A stretch of DNA of 64,000 nucleotides from Paenibacillus barengoltzii NBRC 101215 (GTDB lineage Bacteria > Bacillota > Bacilli > Paenibacillales > Paenibacillaceae), in assembly GCF_004000745.1 (NCBI RefSeq), contig NZ_BILV01000001.1:124001-188000 (forward strand). Reading direction: 5' to 3'. Positions 25,176 to 33,480 of the stretch are shown here, piece after piece (position 1 is the first letter of the stretch; each line of letters begins with the position of its first letter). The notes under the pieces were generated by a model. The model was not told the origin of the DNA and made no database searches. It saw nothing but the letters and a program-made list of their open reading frames with translations. The position numbers and the translations under genes were made by a program.

Positions 25176-25661
25176 ATGAGCATTACCCCCGTCGATTTAC
25201 TCGTTGTGCAAAAGGACAATACTTGGGATGTCGAGGAATGGATCGTGCCGTTGTCGACAGCATTGGAGGGATTGACCGCCGAGCAAGCTGCTTGGGCTCC
25301 TCCGGGAGGCGGAAATACGATCTGGCAAACCGTCAATCATATCAACTACTATAACGGGCGGATGCTCAGCCGTTTGAAAGGAATCGAACCAGGCCCCCGA
25401 TTCGAAACGAACGAAGAGAGCTTCAACGGTACTGGAGTTCAGGACGAAGCGGCCTGGGAAGACGTGCTCGCTGAAACGAAACGAATTCAATTGGAATTGC
25501 GCGAAGTGATCGCTTCCTTGACCGCTGAAGCCCTGGCGGCACCTTATGTCAATACGGGCGAGTCGTACGGACACGAACTCTCCCGCTGGATGCTGCATGA
25601 TGCCTATCATGCCGGACAAATCGTATTGATCCGCCGGCAGCAGGGATCTTGGAGATCCTGA
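25176..25661 (+). CDS. DinB-family protein
   Basis: Four-helix-bundle protein of the DinB/YfiT superfamily, 161 residues. Likely metal-binding histidines are in VNHINYYNG (about residue 50) and HDAYHAGQI (about residues 143-147). Family members act as thiol transferases or metal-dependent hydrolases, often in stress response. The substrate here is unknown. AAGGAGG precedes the ATG. Confidence 0.85.
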   Translation: MSITPVDLLVVQKDNTWDVEEWIVPLSTALEGLTAEQAAWAPPGGGNTIWQTVNHINYYNGRMLSRLKGIEPGPRFETNEESFNGTGVQDEAAWEDVLAETKRIQLELREVIASLTAEALAAPYVNTGESYGHELSRWMLHDAYHAGQIVLIRRQQGSWRS

Positions 25662-25668
25662 TCCATCA

Positions 25669-25711
25669 AAGAGAAAACGGCCCGAGCCTTAAGCTCGAGC
25701 CGTTTTCTCTT
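25669..25711. terminator. Bidirectional terminator between the DinB-family gene and yitT
   Basis: AAAGAGAAAACGGC and an inner GAGC pair with GCTCGAGCCGTTTTCTCTTT around TTAA. The long nearly perfect stem has A-rich and T-rich ends, so it works both ways. Confidence 0.85.
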
Positions 25712-26354
25712 TGATTGGATGGTAAGGCAGCCGCATCGGCGTAAGCTGTCCCTGACCGTAATGGACGGTCCAGGTAATCACTTTGCCGGCGATCAGCACT
25801 GCCAATATGGTAAACATCGTTTCTTTGAATGGTAAATATAACAATGAGACCGTCAGCACGACCGCATCCATGATAATAAACATCGTACCGATCTTGATGC
25901 CGGACCACTGGCTTAGAAGCATGGACAAGATATCGTCCCCGCCGCTCGCTCCGTCGGCCCGCAGCACAAGTCCCGCACCGAAACCGGTGAGAAGACCCGA
26001 CAGTAATGCGGCCAACGGCAGGTTGCCGTGCAGGTTCATCGACAGCGGCGAAAATTGCTCGCACAACTCGTAAACCAGCGAAAACGTCAATGATGCCACC
26101 ACCGTATTCAGCACGAACCGATGGCCCTTCAACCACCAGGCAAGCACCACGATCGGCAAATCGAGTGCGATCATGGTCAAGGCCGGAGGCAGGTTAAACA
26201 AATATTTGCCAAGCAACGCCAGGCCAACAAATCCGCCTTCCGACAATCCGTTCTGAAAATTGATGTGGTAATACGTAAACGCCAATAAACTAGATCCTGC
26301 TAACATCATTAATAACCGAGTACCGTACGTCTGCCATCTTGCTATTGTCCTCAT
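25689..26354 (-). CDS. YitT-family membrane protein, short form
   Basis: Integral membrane protein of 221 residues with about six hydrophobic segments. The family signature ADGASGGDDILSMLL is near residue 133. Longer YitT homologues carry a C-terminal DUF2179 domain of about 80 residues that is absent here. The function of the family is unknown. The end of the coding region overlaps the bidirectional terminator. A leader of about 240 nt with unusual pairing potential precedes it. Confidence 0.8.
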   Translation of the reverse strand: MRTIARWQTYGTRLLMMLAGSSLLAFTYYHINFQNGLSEGGFVGLALLGKYLFNLPPALTMIALDLPIVVLAWWLKGHRFVLNTVVASLTFSLVYELCEQFSPLSMNLHGNLPLAALLSGLLTGFGAGLVLRADGASGGDDILSMLLSQWSGIKIGTMFIIMDAVVLTVSLLYLPFKETMFTILAVLIAGKVITWTVHYGQGQLTPMRLPYHPIKEKTARA

Positions 26355-26360
26355 TTGGAA

Positions 26361-26592
26361 TCCCTCTTATCGTAGTTTGGTTGACCATTCGGCAACACCC
26401 TACGGAGTGAGTCCATGAGGAATTCATCCTTCGCATGATTTCACGCTTCCTTCGTAGGTTTGTCGCCGAAATACCGACTAGCTACGAAAGGAGCTAAGTG
26501 TAAGAGAGATCACAACGTTTCCAAATCGTCCTTTGGGATTTCGTCCTTCGGGGACTCATGGTATCCTGATCCTTTCTGTTAGAATTTCTTCT
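26361..26592 (-). promoter_or_regulatory. Structured leader of yitT with mutually exclusive pairings
   Basis: Transcribed from an extended -10 (TGGTATAAT, hexamer 26604-26599). The element TCGTAG (minus strand, 26487-26482) can pair with CTACGA at 26457-26452, giving a hairpin with inner GTCG/CGAC, or with CTACGA at 26375-26370 next to the ribosome site AAGAGGGA. CTACGAAG can instead pair imperfectly with CTCCGTAG (near 26407-26400). A 21-codon peptide reading MSPRRTKSQRTIWKRC.. lies at the 5' end with its own AAAGGA. No known riboswitch class was recognised. Confidence 0.45.
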
Positions 26593-26717
26593 ATTCATAT
26601 TATACCACAAAACGAATCATGACTCCACGGGACAAGCGACAAGCCAATTTATTTCCTTGGATTGTGTGATAGATGTCATTGCATTTTAGTAACAGTTCAC
26701 ACATTGGCAATTTTCGA

Positions 26718-26767
26718 TGTGACGAAAGTCACCTTTTGACCATTCAAGCCTTCCTATACTGAGGTGG
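26718..26767 (+). promoter_or_regulatory. Fnr-activated class II promoter of hmp
   Basis: The box TGTGA-CGAAAG-TCACC at 26718-26733 is followed after 21 bp by -10 TATACT (26755-26760). The box is centred at -41.5 relative to a start at 26767. The spacing and -10 are the same as at nirB. Confidence 0.78.
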
Positions 26768-26798
26768 AACGAAAAATCAAGGAAAGAGGGTTCCACCG

Positions 26799-28004
26799 AT
26801 GCTTGATTCAAAGACGATCGAAATCATTAAATCTACCGTACCTGTTCTCGAAGTTCATGGACAAACGATTACGAAAACCTTCTATCAGACCATGTTCAAA
26901 AATCATCCCGAGCTGCTCAACGTGTTTAACCATGCCAACCAACGCCAAGGCAAACAGCCTACCGCGCTGGCGAATGCGGTGTATGCCGCTGCGGCGCACA
27001 TTGACCGTCTGGAAGAGATTCTTCCGGTCGTTCGCGGCATTGCCCAGAAGCACCGGGCGTTAGGAATCCAGCCGGAGCAATACCCGATTGTTGGCGAGAA
27101 CCTGCTCGCCGCCATCAAGACGGTGCTGGGTGACGCCGCCACCGAGGAAATCCTTGATGCTTGGGCTAAGGCATATGGTGTCATTGCGGACGTATTTATC
27201 AGCGTAGAAGCGGAGATGTACCGCGAAGCCGAGCAAAAAGAAGGCGGTTGGCGCGGATTCCGCCGCTTCATCGTTGACCGGAAGATTAAGGAGAGCGACG
27301 TGATCACCTCCTTTTATCTGAAGCCGGAGGACGGCCAAGCGATTGCCGCCTATGAGCCGGGGCAATACATTACTGTCCGTGTGAAACCGGAAGGCCAGGA
27401 GTTTACCCATCTGCGCCATTACAGCCTGTCCACGGCACCGGGCAAGCCGTATTACCGGATTTCGGTGAAACGGGAGGATGCTGCGGAGGACCGCCCGGCG
27501 GGCATTGTCTCGACCTATCTGCATACCCAGATCGAAGAAGGCGATGTGCTCGAACTTAGCGCGCCGGCCGGCGATTTCACATTGAATCCATCGTCGAACC
27601 TGCCGCTTGTGTTGCTCAGCGGCGGCGTTGGTCTTACGCCGATGGTCAGCATGTTGGAAGCAGCGCTGCAAGGCGAAATCAAACGCGATATCGTCTATGT
27701 CCACGCCGCTCGCAACGCGAAGCACCATGCGATGAAGGAGCATATTGCCGAGCTCGCACGGACCAACGACAATCTGCGTACCTACACCGTATATGAAACG
27801 TCCGAAGCCGGCGAAGGCTGCGACAAAACCGGCTATATCGATCTGCCTTGGCTGAAGACGATTACGACAGCTGACAGCGACTTTTACTTCTGCGGCCCGG
27901 TTCCCTTCATGAAGGCGGTTCGCCGCGCCCTGAAGGAATGGGGCGTGCCCGAAGAGCGGATTCACTTTGAATTTTTTGGACCGGCTGGAACCCTGGACGA
28001 ATAA
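26799..28004 (+). CDS. hmp: Flavohemoglobin, nitric oxide dioxygenase
   Basis: Cytosolic enzyme that detoxifies NO to nitrate with O2 and NAD(P)H. The product is 401 residues. The N-terminal globin domain (1-140) has the distal Tyr in KTFYQTMFKNHPELLNVFNH and the proximal His in IAQKHRALGI. A ferredoxin-reductase-type FAD domain follows (HLRHYSLSTAPG near 205), then an NAD domain (LLSGGVGLTPMVSML near 270, DFYFCGPVPFM near 365). Its place in the Fnr regulon fits: nitrite reduction by NirBD can release NO. Confidence 0.97.
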   Translation: MLDSKTIEIIKSTVPVLEVHGQTITKTFYQTMFKNHPELLNVFNHANQRQGKQPTALANAVYAAAAHIDRLEEILPVVRGIAQKHRALGIQPEQYPIVGENLLAAIKTVLGDAATEEILDAWAKAYGVIADVFISVEAEMYREAEQKEGGWRGFRRFIVDRKIKESDVITSFYLKPEDGQAIAAYEPGQYITVRVKPEGQEFTHLRHYSLSTAPGKPYYRISVKREDAAEDRPAGIVSTYLHTQIEEGDVLELSAPAGDFTLNPSSNLPLVLLSGGVGLTPMVSMLEAALQGEIKRDIVYVHAARNAKHHAMKEHIAELARTNDNLRTYTVYETSEAGEGCDKTGYIDLPWLKTITTADSDFYFCGPVPFMKAVRRALKEWGVPEERIHFEFFGPAGTLDE

Positions 28005-28014
28005 GCGGCATACC

Positions 28015-28058
28015 AAAAGCGCGGATAACCGGAGCAATCCCCGGTTATCCGCGCTTTT
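28015..28058. terminator. Bidirectional terminator between hmp and the Crp/Fnr gene
   Basis: The 18-bp perfect arms AAAAGCGCGGATAACCGG and CCGGTTATCCGCGCTTTT enclose an 8-base loop. Confidence 0.9.
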
Positions 28059-28075
28059 GTTCGTGAAGCCGTTTC

Positions 28076-28588
28076 TTATGACCGTTCGTGACCATGGCTG
28101 CGCAGCAGCCGGTTCACCGTCTCTCGCCGCACGCCGATCAGCTGTCCGATCTCTTCTTGAGTCAAATAATCGGTCAAAGGTACGCCATGAGCATGCTGTC
28201 CCAGCCATTTCGTCAGCAGCTCCAGACGTTCAGCCGGCGTCCCTATCGTCAAATGGTCAAGCCGCTCCTGCATGAACCGAACCTTCTCCTGCAACAGCTG
28301 CGCGACCTCCAGCGGCTTCTTCGGATCCTCCTGAAGCTCGCGATACCATACCTGCGCAGGGATCGCTTCAACCTCGCTGCGCATGAGAGCGATCGCCGTC
28401 CCGTGCACCTCTTTCGGGGTAATCAAGGAATGATGCGGTACCGTTTCCCCCGGGTACAAAATATTAAACAAAACCATGTTCCCGTTCGGGTGCAGACGCG
28501 TTACCTTAAACAGCCCGCTCTTAATATGGTATAGAAAAGAACCATCGTCCCCTTGACGGAACAAGATTTCGCCTTTATGTAGGATCAT
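28076..28588 (-). CDS. Small Crp/Fnr-family regulator without Fe-S cysteines
   Basis: Regulator of 170 residues, shorter than the usual 210-240. It begins within the cyclic-nucleotide-type barrel (KGEILFRQGDDGSFLYHIKSG). The winged helix has recognition helix GVRRETVNRLLRS. Its core R-E-T-V-N-R nearly equals R-E-S-V-N-R of the Fnr in this window, so it may bind similar TGTGA-N6-TCACA sites. No cysteine is present, so it cannot hold an Fe-S cluster. ATG 28588 has GGAGA upstream; the longer frame to 28666 has no site. The promoter is AGGACA-17-TATAAT (-10 at 28631-28626). It converges on hmp. Confidence 0.85.
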   Translation of the reverse strand: MILHKGEILFRQGDDGSFLYHIKSGLFKVTRLHPNGNMVLFNILYPGETVPHHSLITPKEVHGTAIALMRSEVEAIPAQVWYRELQEDPKKPLEVAQLLQEKVRFMQERLDHLTIGTPAERLELLTKWLGQHAHGVPLTDYLTQEEIGQLIGVRRETVNRLLRSHGHERS

Positions 28589-28660
28589 GCCAATCTCTCC
28601 ATTTCCACAACTGCCAATTAGTTTTATTATAGCAAAAACAGAGAAGACTGTCCTAACCAA

Positions 28661-28704
28661 GATCAAAACAAAGGCTGTCCCCGTCTATTTCTATGGGGCA
28701 GCCT
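28661..28704 (-). terminator. Terminator of the exopolysaccharide operon
   Basis: On the minus strand AAGGCTGCCCC pairs with GGGGACAGCCTT (one bulge) and is followed by TGTTTTGATC. It lies eight bases after the last gene of the operon. Confidence 0.7.
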
Positions 28705-28711
28705 TCTGTTA

Positions 28712-29641
28712 TTACGGCCCATTGAGTTTACGATGCCAAGCTTCATAGCTGTGAACGGCAATGCCGGCAAACGATCCGTGCCTTTTCCCCAGCTCCTCTA
28801 ACCTTTCCATTTCCCGGTCCAGCGAAGCAAGCGGCAGATCATGGAAGGAGACGCCGGGCCCTTCCCGGCTCTCGCCCAGCTCGACGCCCACCCAGACCCG
28901 TTTCTTTTGCCGATCCGCTTCATTTAGCGTCCGCTGTGAAATTTCATAGATGCGGCCTGCAGCATCCCGATAGGCCATAATCGCCAAGTAATCGAACTGA
29001 TCAACCATCCAGTCGCCCAGCGGCAGCTTCAGGGCTCCGCTCGGGTGATCTATCCGATCCAGCCAGAATGGAACGGCCGCACCGATCGCAAGATCGTTAT
29101 ATCTCGCCTCTTCAGTCCAGATACGGATGCCCTCCATCCATTGCTCTACCACGGTTTCTTGATCGTTCCGCCAACGGTCCAGCAAATAGGGCTCAACGTC
29201 CAGTTGGACGCCCGCAAACCGCTCCTCCGGCTTCCCTTCCCGGTTGAAGTCGATCACCCATTTCAGAAACGCCTCGGCTTCGCCCCGATGCTCCCGCAGC
29301 GCCCAATCCGGATGACCGCTTAAAGCATGCACCTGGATACCTGCCTGGGAGGCAGCGCGGATGAAGCTGCGGTAACTGCCCTGCTCTACCCCGCTGCCAA
29401 TTTGCAAGAAGATTGTATTCACGCCCTGCCTGCGGACGAAGTTCAGCAGCTCGTCCGGTTGCTGTTCGATCACCTTCGTTTCCCAAATCCAGGTTGCCTT
29501 CGCTTGTGAACCTGATGGCCGGATAAAAGCCAATAACATAAGCAAAGCCAATAGCAGCATTCCGCCAAGCACCAGCAGGGTCGGCCGCTTGCTTCCCGAC
29601 AACGCCCGAAGGCGGACGAAGATCGGTTTTTTGAGTATCAA
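28712..29641 (-). CDS. Membrane-anchored TIM-barrel-like protein of the exopolysaccharide operon
   Basis: Product of 309 residues, no exact family recognised. One membrane segment at about residues 21-42 serves as signal anchor; the rest should lie outside. The body looks like a glycoside-hydrolase-type TIM barrel: TWIWETKV at the first strand, VNTIFLQIG, FAGVQLDVEPYLLD with a candidate acidic catalytic pair (Asp, Glu), and VWVGVELG. TTG start, 11 bases after the dehydrogenase stop, with AAGGA ahead. As the last gene of the cluster it may trim or modify the exported polymer. The activity is inferred. Confidence 0.6.
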   Translation of the reverse strand: MILKKPIFVRLRALSGSKRPTLLVLGGMLLLALLMLLAFIRPSGSQAKATWIWETKVIEQQPDELLNFVRRQGVNTIFLQIGSGVEQGSYRSFIRAASQAGIQVHALSGHPDWALREHRGEAEAFLKWVIDFNREGKPEERFAGVQLDVEPYLLDRWRNDQETVVEQWMEGIRIWTEEARYNDLAIGAAVPFWLDRIDHPSGALKLPLGDWMVDQFDYLAIMAYRDAAGRIYEISQRTLNEADRQKKRVWVGVELGESREGPGVSFHDLPLASLDREMERLEELGKRHGSFAGIAVHSYEAWHRKLNGP

Positions 29642-29652
29642 GACTCGTATCC

Positions 29653-31017
29653 TTAACCTACGATCAACGCTGGGGACTCTTCCTGAACTTGTGCAACCGA
29701 GTGGCCGATCTTATACACATGCGGCAGCGGATAATCACGGAACGCATTGCGCGTGTCCACGATTGGCACGCCGAGGTGAGCGATGCCTTCATAATCGAAG
29801 TTGCTGTGATTCGTCACCAGGACGATGCAGTCGTAGGCTTTGAATCGATCAAGGTCGTATTCGACGCTGTGCACCACGCCGCCGGATTTTTCACGGAAGC
29901 TTGTCGCATACGGGTCGTAATAGTCCACCTTGGCGCCGCTGTCCTTAAACAGCTCGTATACGGACAATCCCGGCGATTCGCGCAGGTCGGCGATGTCTGG
30001 CTTGTACGCCATGCCAAGGATCAGGATGCGGGATTTTTTAATCGATTTGGCGTATTCATTCATGATTTTGGACGTTTTATTCACGACATAATAAGGCATG
30101 TTGTCGTTGGTCGACTGCGCCAGCTCGATGAATTGGCTGTAGAACCGGAAGCCCTTCGCTTTCCAGCTCAAATACATCGGATCCAGCGGGATGCAGTGAC
30201 CGCCGATGCCTGGTCCCGGATAGAACGGCATAAAGCCAAACGGCTTGGTCTTCGCCGCGTCGATGACTTCCCAAATATCGATGCCCATGCGGTCGCACAT
30301 CATAGCCATTTCATTCACAAAAGCGATATTCACGCTGCGGAACGTGTTCTCCAGCAGTTTGGACATTTCCGCCACTTTCGGCGAGGACACAGGAACAACC
30401 GTTTGGACATATTGGGAATACAGTGCCGTCCCCAAATCCAAGCAAGCCTTGGTAGTTCCTCCGATGACTTTCGGGGTGTTGTAAGTATTAAATTTCGGAT
30501 TGGACGGATCGACCCGCTCCGGCGAGAAGCAGAGGAAGAAGTCCTCACCTACTGTATAGCCCAGCTTCTCCAGCTCGCGTTGAATCAGCTCTTCCGTCGT
30601 CCCCGGATAAGTTGTGCTTTCCAGCGTAATCAGCATGCCTTTTTTCATGTACCGCTTCAACTGATCCACCACGGTGACGATATAGGAGGTATCGGGATCC
30701 TGATTTTCGCTCAGCGGCGTCGGCACGCAGATGCTGACCGCGTTAATTTCGGACAGTACCGCGTAATCCGTGGTTGCCTGGAATCGCCCTGTGGCCATCA
30801 CTTCGGCCAGCGTTTCGGACGGGATATCGTGAATATACGATTCTCCGCGGTGGATTTTCTCGATTTTTGATGTATCCAGATCGATGCCCACCACTCGGAA
30901 TCCTTGCTTCACCATTTCCACTGCCAGCGGCAAGCCGACATAACCTAAACCCACTACGCCCAGTACGGCGGTTTTCGATTCAATCGCATTCATCAGCTTC
31001 TGGTAATGATTGTTCAC
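29653..31017 (-). CDS. UDP-sugar 6-dehydrogenase (UDP-GlcNAc/ManNAc or UDP-Glc type)
   Basis: Cytosolic NAD-dependent four-electron dehydrogenase that turns a UDP-hexose into a UDP-uronic acid. The product is 454 residues. The Rossmann motif VVGLGYVGLPLAVEM is near 18-32. CVPTPL is near 110, and the catalytic Cys is in GPGIGGHCIPLDPMYL near 265. The C-terminal domain has LGMAYKPDIADLRESP. The details are nearer to the WecC/VipA (N-acetyl sugar) branch than to UDP-glucose dehydrogenase, which is a judgement from motifs. GTG start with GGAGG upstream. It likely supplies an acidic precursor to the glycosyltransferase two genes away. Confidence 0.9.
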   Translation of the reverse strand: MNNHYQKLMNAIESKTAVLGVVGLGYVGLPLAVEMVKQGFRVVGIDLDTSKIEKIHRGESYIHDIPSETLAEVMATGRFQATTDYAVLSEINAVSICVPTPLSENQDPDTSYIVTVVDQLKRYMKKGMLITLESTTYPGTTEELIQRELEKLGYTVGEDFFLCFSPERVDPSNPKFNTYNTPKVIGGTTKACLDLGTALYSQYVQTVVPVSSPKVAEMSKLLENTFRSVNIAFVNEMAMMCDRMGIDIWEVIDAAKTKPFGFMPFYPGPGIGGHCIPLDPMYLSWKAKGFRFYSQFIELAQSTNDNMPYYVVNKTSKIMNEYAKSIKKSRILILGMAYKPDIADLRESPGLSVYELFKDSGAKVDYYDPYATSFREKSGGVVHSVEYDLDRFKAYDCIVLVTNHSNFDYEGIAHLGVPIVDTRNAFRDYPLPHVYKIGHSVAQVQEESPALIVG

Positions 31018-31059
31018 AGGTTTCTACCTCCATTATGTTCTCTGTATTGGAATCAGATG

Positions 31060-31872
31060 TTATTGGATGCAACGGCGAATTCGCGCGTCGAGTTCAACCG
31101 GGGAGAACGGCTTGGTGATATAATCGTCTACCCCGTTTTGGAAGCATAAGCTGATCGTTTTCTCGACCCGCTGCTCCGTTAGCACAACGATTTTAGGCAT
31201 CTGCTCGTTGCCGACCTTCTGAATTTGATGGATATACGGCAATCCATCGATCCCGTACAGGTTCAGCTCCGTCAGCACCAGATCCGGCTTCCAATCGGCA
31301 ATCAAGTCCAGGGCGGTCAAGCCGTTATCGGCTGTCATCGTTTCATAGCCCTGCATATTCAGCCGGATTTGAAGGAATTCGCGTACCGCCGGATCCCCTT
31401 CCACGATTAGGACTCGGCTTTTGACAACCAGCATGTCAGCCTTGGTAAAAATATAAATATCATCGGAGTAATTCTGTTTGGCTTTTTCCTCGATTTGACT
31501 CAGCACCTGCGGGGTAATCGCTGCCTGCGAAGTGAAGCTGGCCAGCGCCATCCGCGGACGGTAATCGGCAATGCGCTCCTGCAGCTGCTGCTTCAGGCGC
31601 AAGCCTTGATAGTGAACCGCATCCAGTGTCAGGCCTGGCAGCAGTACCGCCACGCTTCCTGGCTCATCCCCGCTCCATACATCAAACTGAAGTCCAGGTT
31701 CAGACTCCAAAATTCCCCGCACCTGGGATGCCACGTAAGAGGGGCCGCCTGCGGAATAAATGAATACCACCCCGTTTACCTCGCTGGCTGTTTCCCTCAC
31801 GCGTTGCCCCATGCCGGCGTATAAGCCGGATTGTTCCGTTTGGTTATGCAGTGCTGTCAGGTTTGACATCAT
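31060..31872 (-). CDS. Degenerate GGDEF domain fused to a receiver lacking the phosphoacceptor Asp
   Basis: Cytosolic protein of 270 residues. Residues about 30-145 resemble a GGDEF domain, with SGDEPGSVAVLLPG where GGDEF-x-VLLP is expected, so cyclase activity is very unlikely. Residues about 153-268 are a receiver domain (VLIVEGDPAVREF at 154, YITKPF at 251). The phosphoacceptor position in DLVLTELNLYGIDG is E202, not Asp, and one acidic pocket residue is G159. It therefore cannot be phosphorylated normally and may be fixed in one state. The domain order is the reverse of PleD. It lies between the glycosyltransferase and dehydrogenase genes, suggesting control of polymer synthesis. Confidence 0.72.
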   Translation of the reverse strand: MMSNLTALHNQTEQSGLYAGMGQRVRETASEVNGVVFIYSAGGPSYVASQVRGILESEPGLQFDVWSGDEPGSVAVLLPGLTLDAVHYQGLRLKQQLQERIADYRPRMALASFTSQAAITPQVLSQIEEKAKQNYSDDIYIFTKADMLVVKSRVLIVEGDPAVREFLQIRLNMQGYETMTADNGLTALDLIADWKPDLVLTELNLYGIDGLPYIHQIQKVGNEQMPKIVVLTEQRVEKTISLCFQNGVDDYITKPFSPVELDARIRRCIQ

Positions 31873-32001
31873 TCATTCCCGCCTTTCTTCTTTCGTAAGT
31901 TTATCCTTAAGTTTGGTTACTTCTTGGATCCAAGCCTTCCTTTGCCCTATCATCTCCTTTCCGGCAACCGCCGCAAAGCGGGGGAGGGAGCTCCCCGATC
32001 C

Positions 32002-33480
32002 CTAGGCTGACTTGGCCGGCTTGGCTGTTTTGGCAGCCGAATCTCCTTTGTCCTGCCAGCTTTGACGGGTCATCGTCCCCCAGGAGTTGTTATTGCGCAT
32101 GAACTGGATATGTCCCTGGATGCGCCACAATCCCCCGAGCTGCGCGTAACCGAAAAACTTTAGCGCCGAGAACAACAACAGCTTGCACAAATCCGACAGC
32201 TTGTCGAAGCGTTTGAACGCCAGTTCCTCCAGTAAGAGCGCCCCGATACTGAGCACGTAACCGCTGAGGAAGTTGATCAGCCAGAAGATCGCAAGAATCC
32301 GCCAGTGCGTCATGTCCATCAGCGTGTACCCAATCAGGGCGAGCAACCCCGTGATTTTAAAATAAGGGTTCAGTGCTTCAAAAATAATGTTGTACGGCAT
32401 CGTCAGAAGCCCCATCACCTTGTATCTCGGATTAAAGGCCATGTCGTAGTTCTCGATCATGTTCTTCAGGTTCCCGCGGCCCCAGCGCTTGCGCTGGTTC
32501 GACAGAATCCGGTACGTGTCCGGCGCTTGTGTCCAGCACACCGCTTCCGGACAGAAGGCGATACGGTACTTCAGCTTGTTCTCCAGCATGTACCGATGAA
32601 GTTTAATGATGATGTTCATATCCTCGCCGGGATACCCGCCGCGATAACCGCCGACGGCAATAACGTAATCCTTGCGGAACAGGCCAAACGCTCCCGAGAC
32701 GATGATCAGCCCATTGATGGAGCTCCAGCCGATCCGGCCGCCGAGGAACGCCTTCAAGTATTCCGTGGCCTGGAACATCGGCCAGATTTTGCGAGGCAGC
32801 GAAACCTCTTTCACTGCCCCGTTCTCAATCACGCAGCCGTTGGCAATCCGCACGTCGCCGCCGATGGCCACCGTTTCCTCCGGATTTTCCATATACATCC
32901 GGGCCATCCGGATCAACGCGTCCTTCTCCAGCAACGAGTCGGCATCAATCGAAGAAATGAGCGGATAATGCGCCAGGTTGATGCCGGCATTCAGCGAATC
33001 GGCTTTACCGCCGTTCGGTTTGTCGATGACGTACAGATGCGGGTACTTCGGATTGTGGTACACCGCCGTAATCGGCTGACAGTCGATCGTGTGACGAACG
33101 TCTGGATTCTCTAGCGGCATCAGCTCAAATTCTTCCCGCAGCACGCCCAGCGTGTTGTCCTTCGATCCGTCGTTAATAACGATAACTTCATAAGTCGGAT
33201 AGTTCAGGGTCATCAAGCATTTCACGTTCTCAATAACCGTGAGTTCCTCATTAAAGGCAGGCACCAGCAGCGAGACCGGCGGTACCAGTTCAGAACCGGA
33301 CAGCGTGTTGTATTTCGAATAGGCCGCCCGGCGGAAGATCGTCAAAATTTGGCGGAACGAGAACGTCATAATCGAAAAATAAATCAAGTTAACCGACATG
33401 ACGTAATACGTCGCAAACAGACCATAAATCAGCAAAATATCTCTAAGCAGTGGTCTCCCTCCTCTCAAGCGCAAACGCAT
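32002..33480 (-). CDS. Processive membrane glycosyltransferase, family 2
   Basis: Polysaccharide synthase of the BcsA/PgaC/HasA group, up to 492 residues. Membrane segments lie near residues 12-45 and as a cluster near 365-450. The catalytic GT2 residues are VINDGSKDN, SIDADSLLE, GEDMNIIIKL and the processive motif NQRKRWGRGN. ATG 33480 lies inside the upstream gene and has no site of its own, while GAGAGGAGGGAG stands inside the first codons, so translation may start at CTG or TTG about 30-45 bases later. It should polymerise and export the glycan. Confidence 0.88.
   Translation of the reverse strand: MRLRLRGGRPLLRDILLIYGLFATYYVMSVNLIYFSIMTFSFRQILTIFRRAAYSKYNTLSGSELVPPVSLLVPAFNEELTVIENVKCLMTLNYPTYEVIVINDGSKDNTLGVLREEFELMPLENPDVRHTIDCQPITAVYHNPKYPHLYVIDKPNGGKADSLNAGINLAHYPLISSIDADSLLEKDALIRMARMYMENPEETVAIGGDVRIANGCVIENGAVKEVSLPRKIWPMFQATEYLKAFLGGRIGWSSINGLIIVSGAFGLFRKDYVIAVGGYRGGYPGEDMNIIIKLHRYMLENKLKYRIAFCPEAVCWTQAPDTYRILSNQRKRWGRGNLKNMIENYDMAFNPRYKVMGLLTMPYNIIFEALNPYFKITGLLALIGYTLMDMTHWRILAIFWLINFLSGYVLSIGALLLEELAFKRFDKLSDLCKLLLFSALKFFGYAQLGGLWRIQGHIQFMRNNNSWGTMTRQSWQDKGDSAAKTAKPAKSA

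Noticed and set aside
26401-26592. Known riboswitch class (lysine, c-di-AMP, c-di-GMP, T-box, M-box) before yitT
   Set aside because: None of the conserved sequence blocks of these classes could be found.
29689-30870. 393-codon plus-strand frame opposite the UDP-sugar dehydrogenase
   Set aside because: Antisense shadow without a ribosome site and without any recognisable domain.
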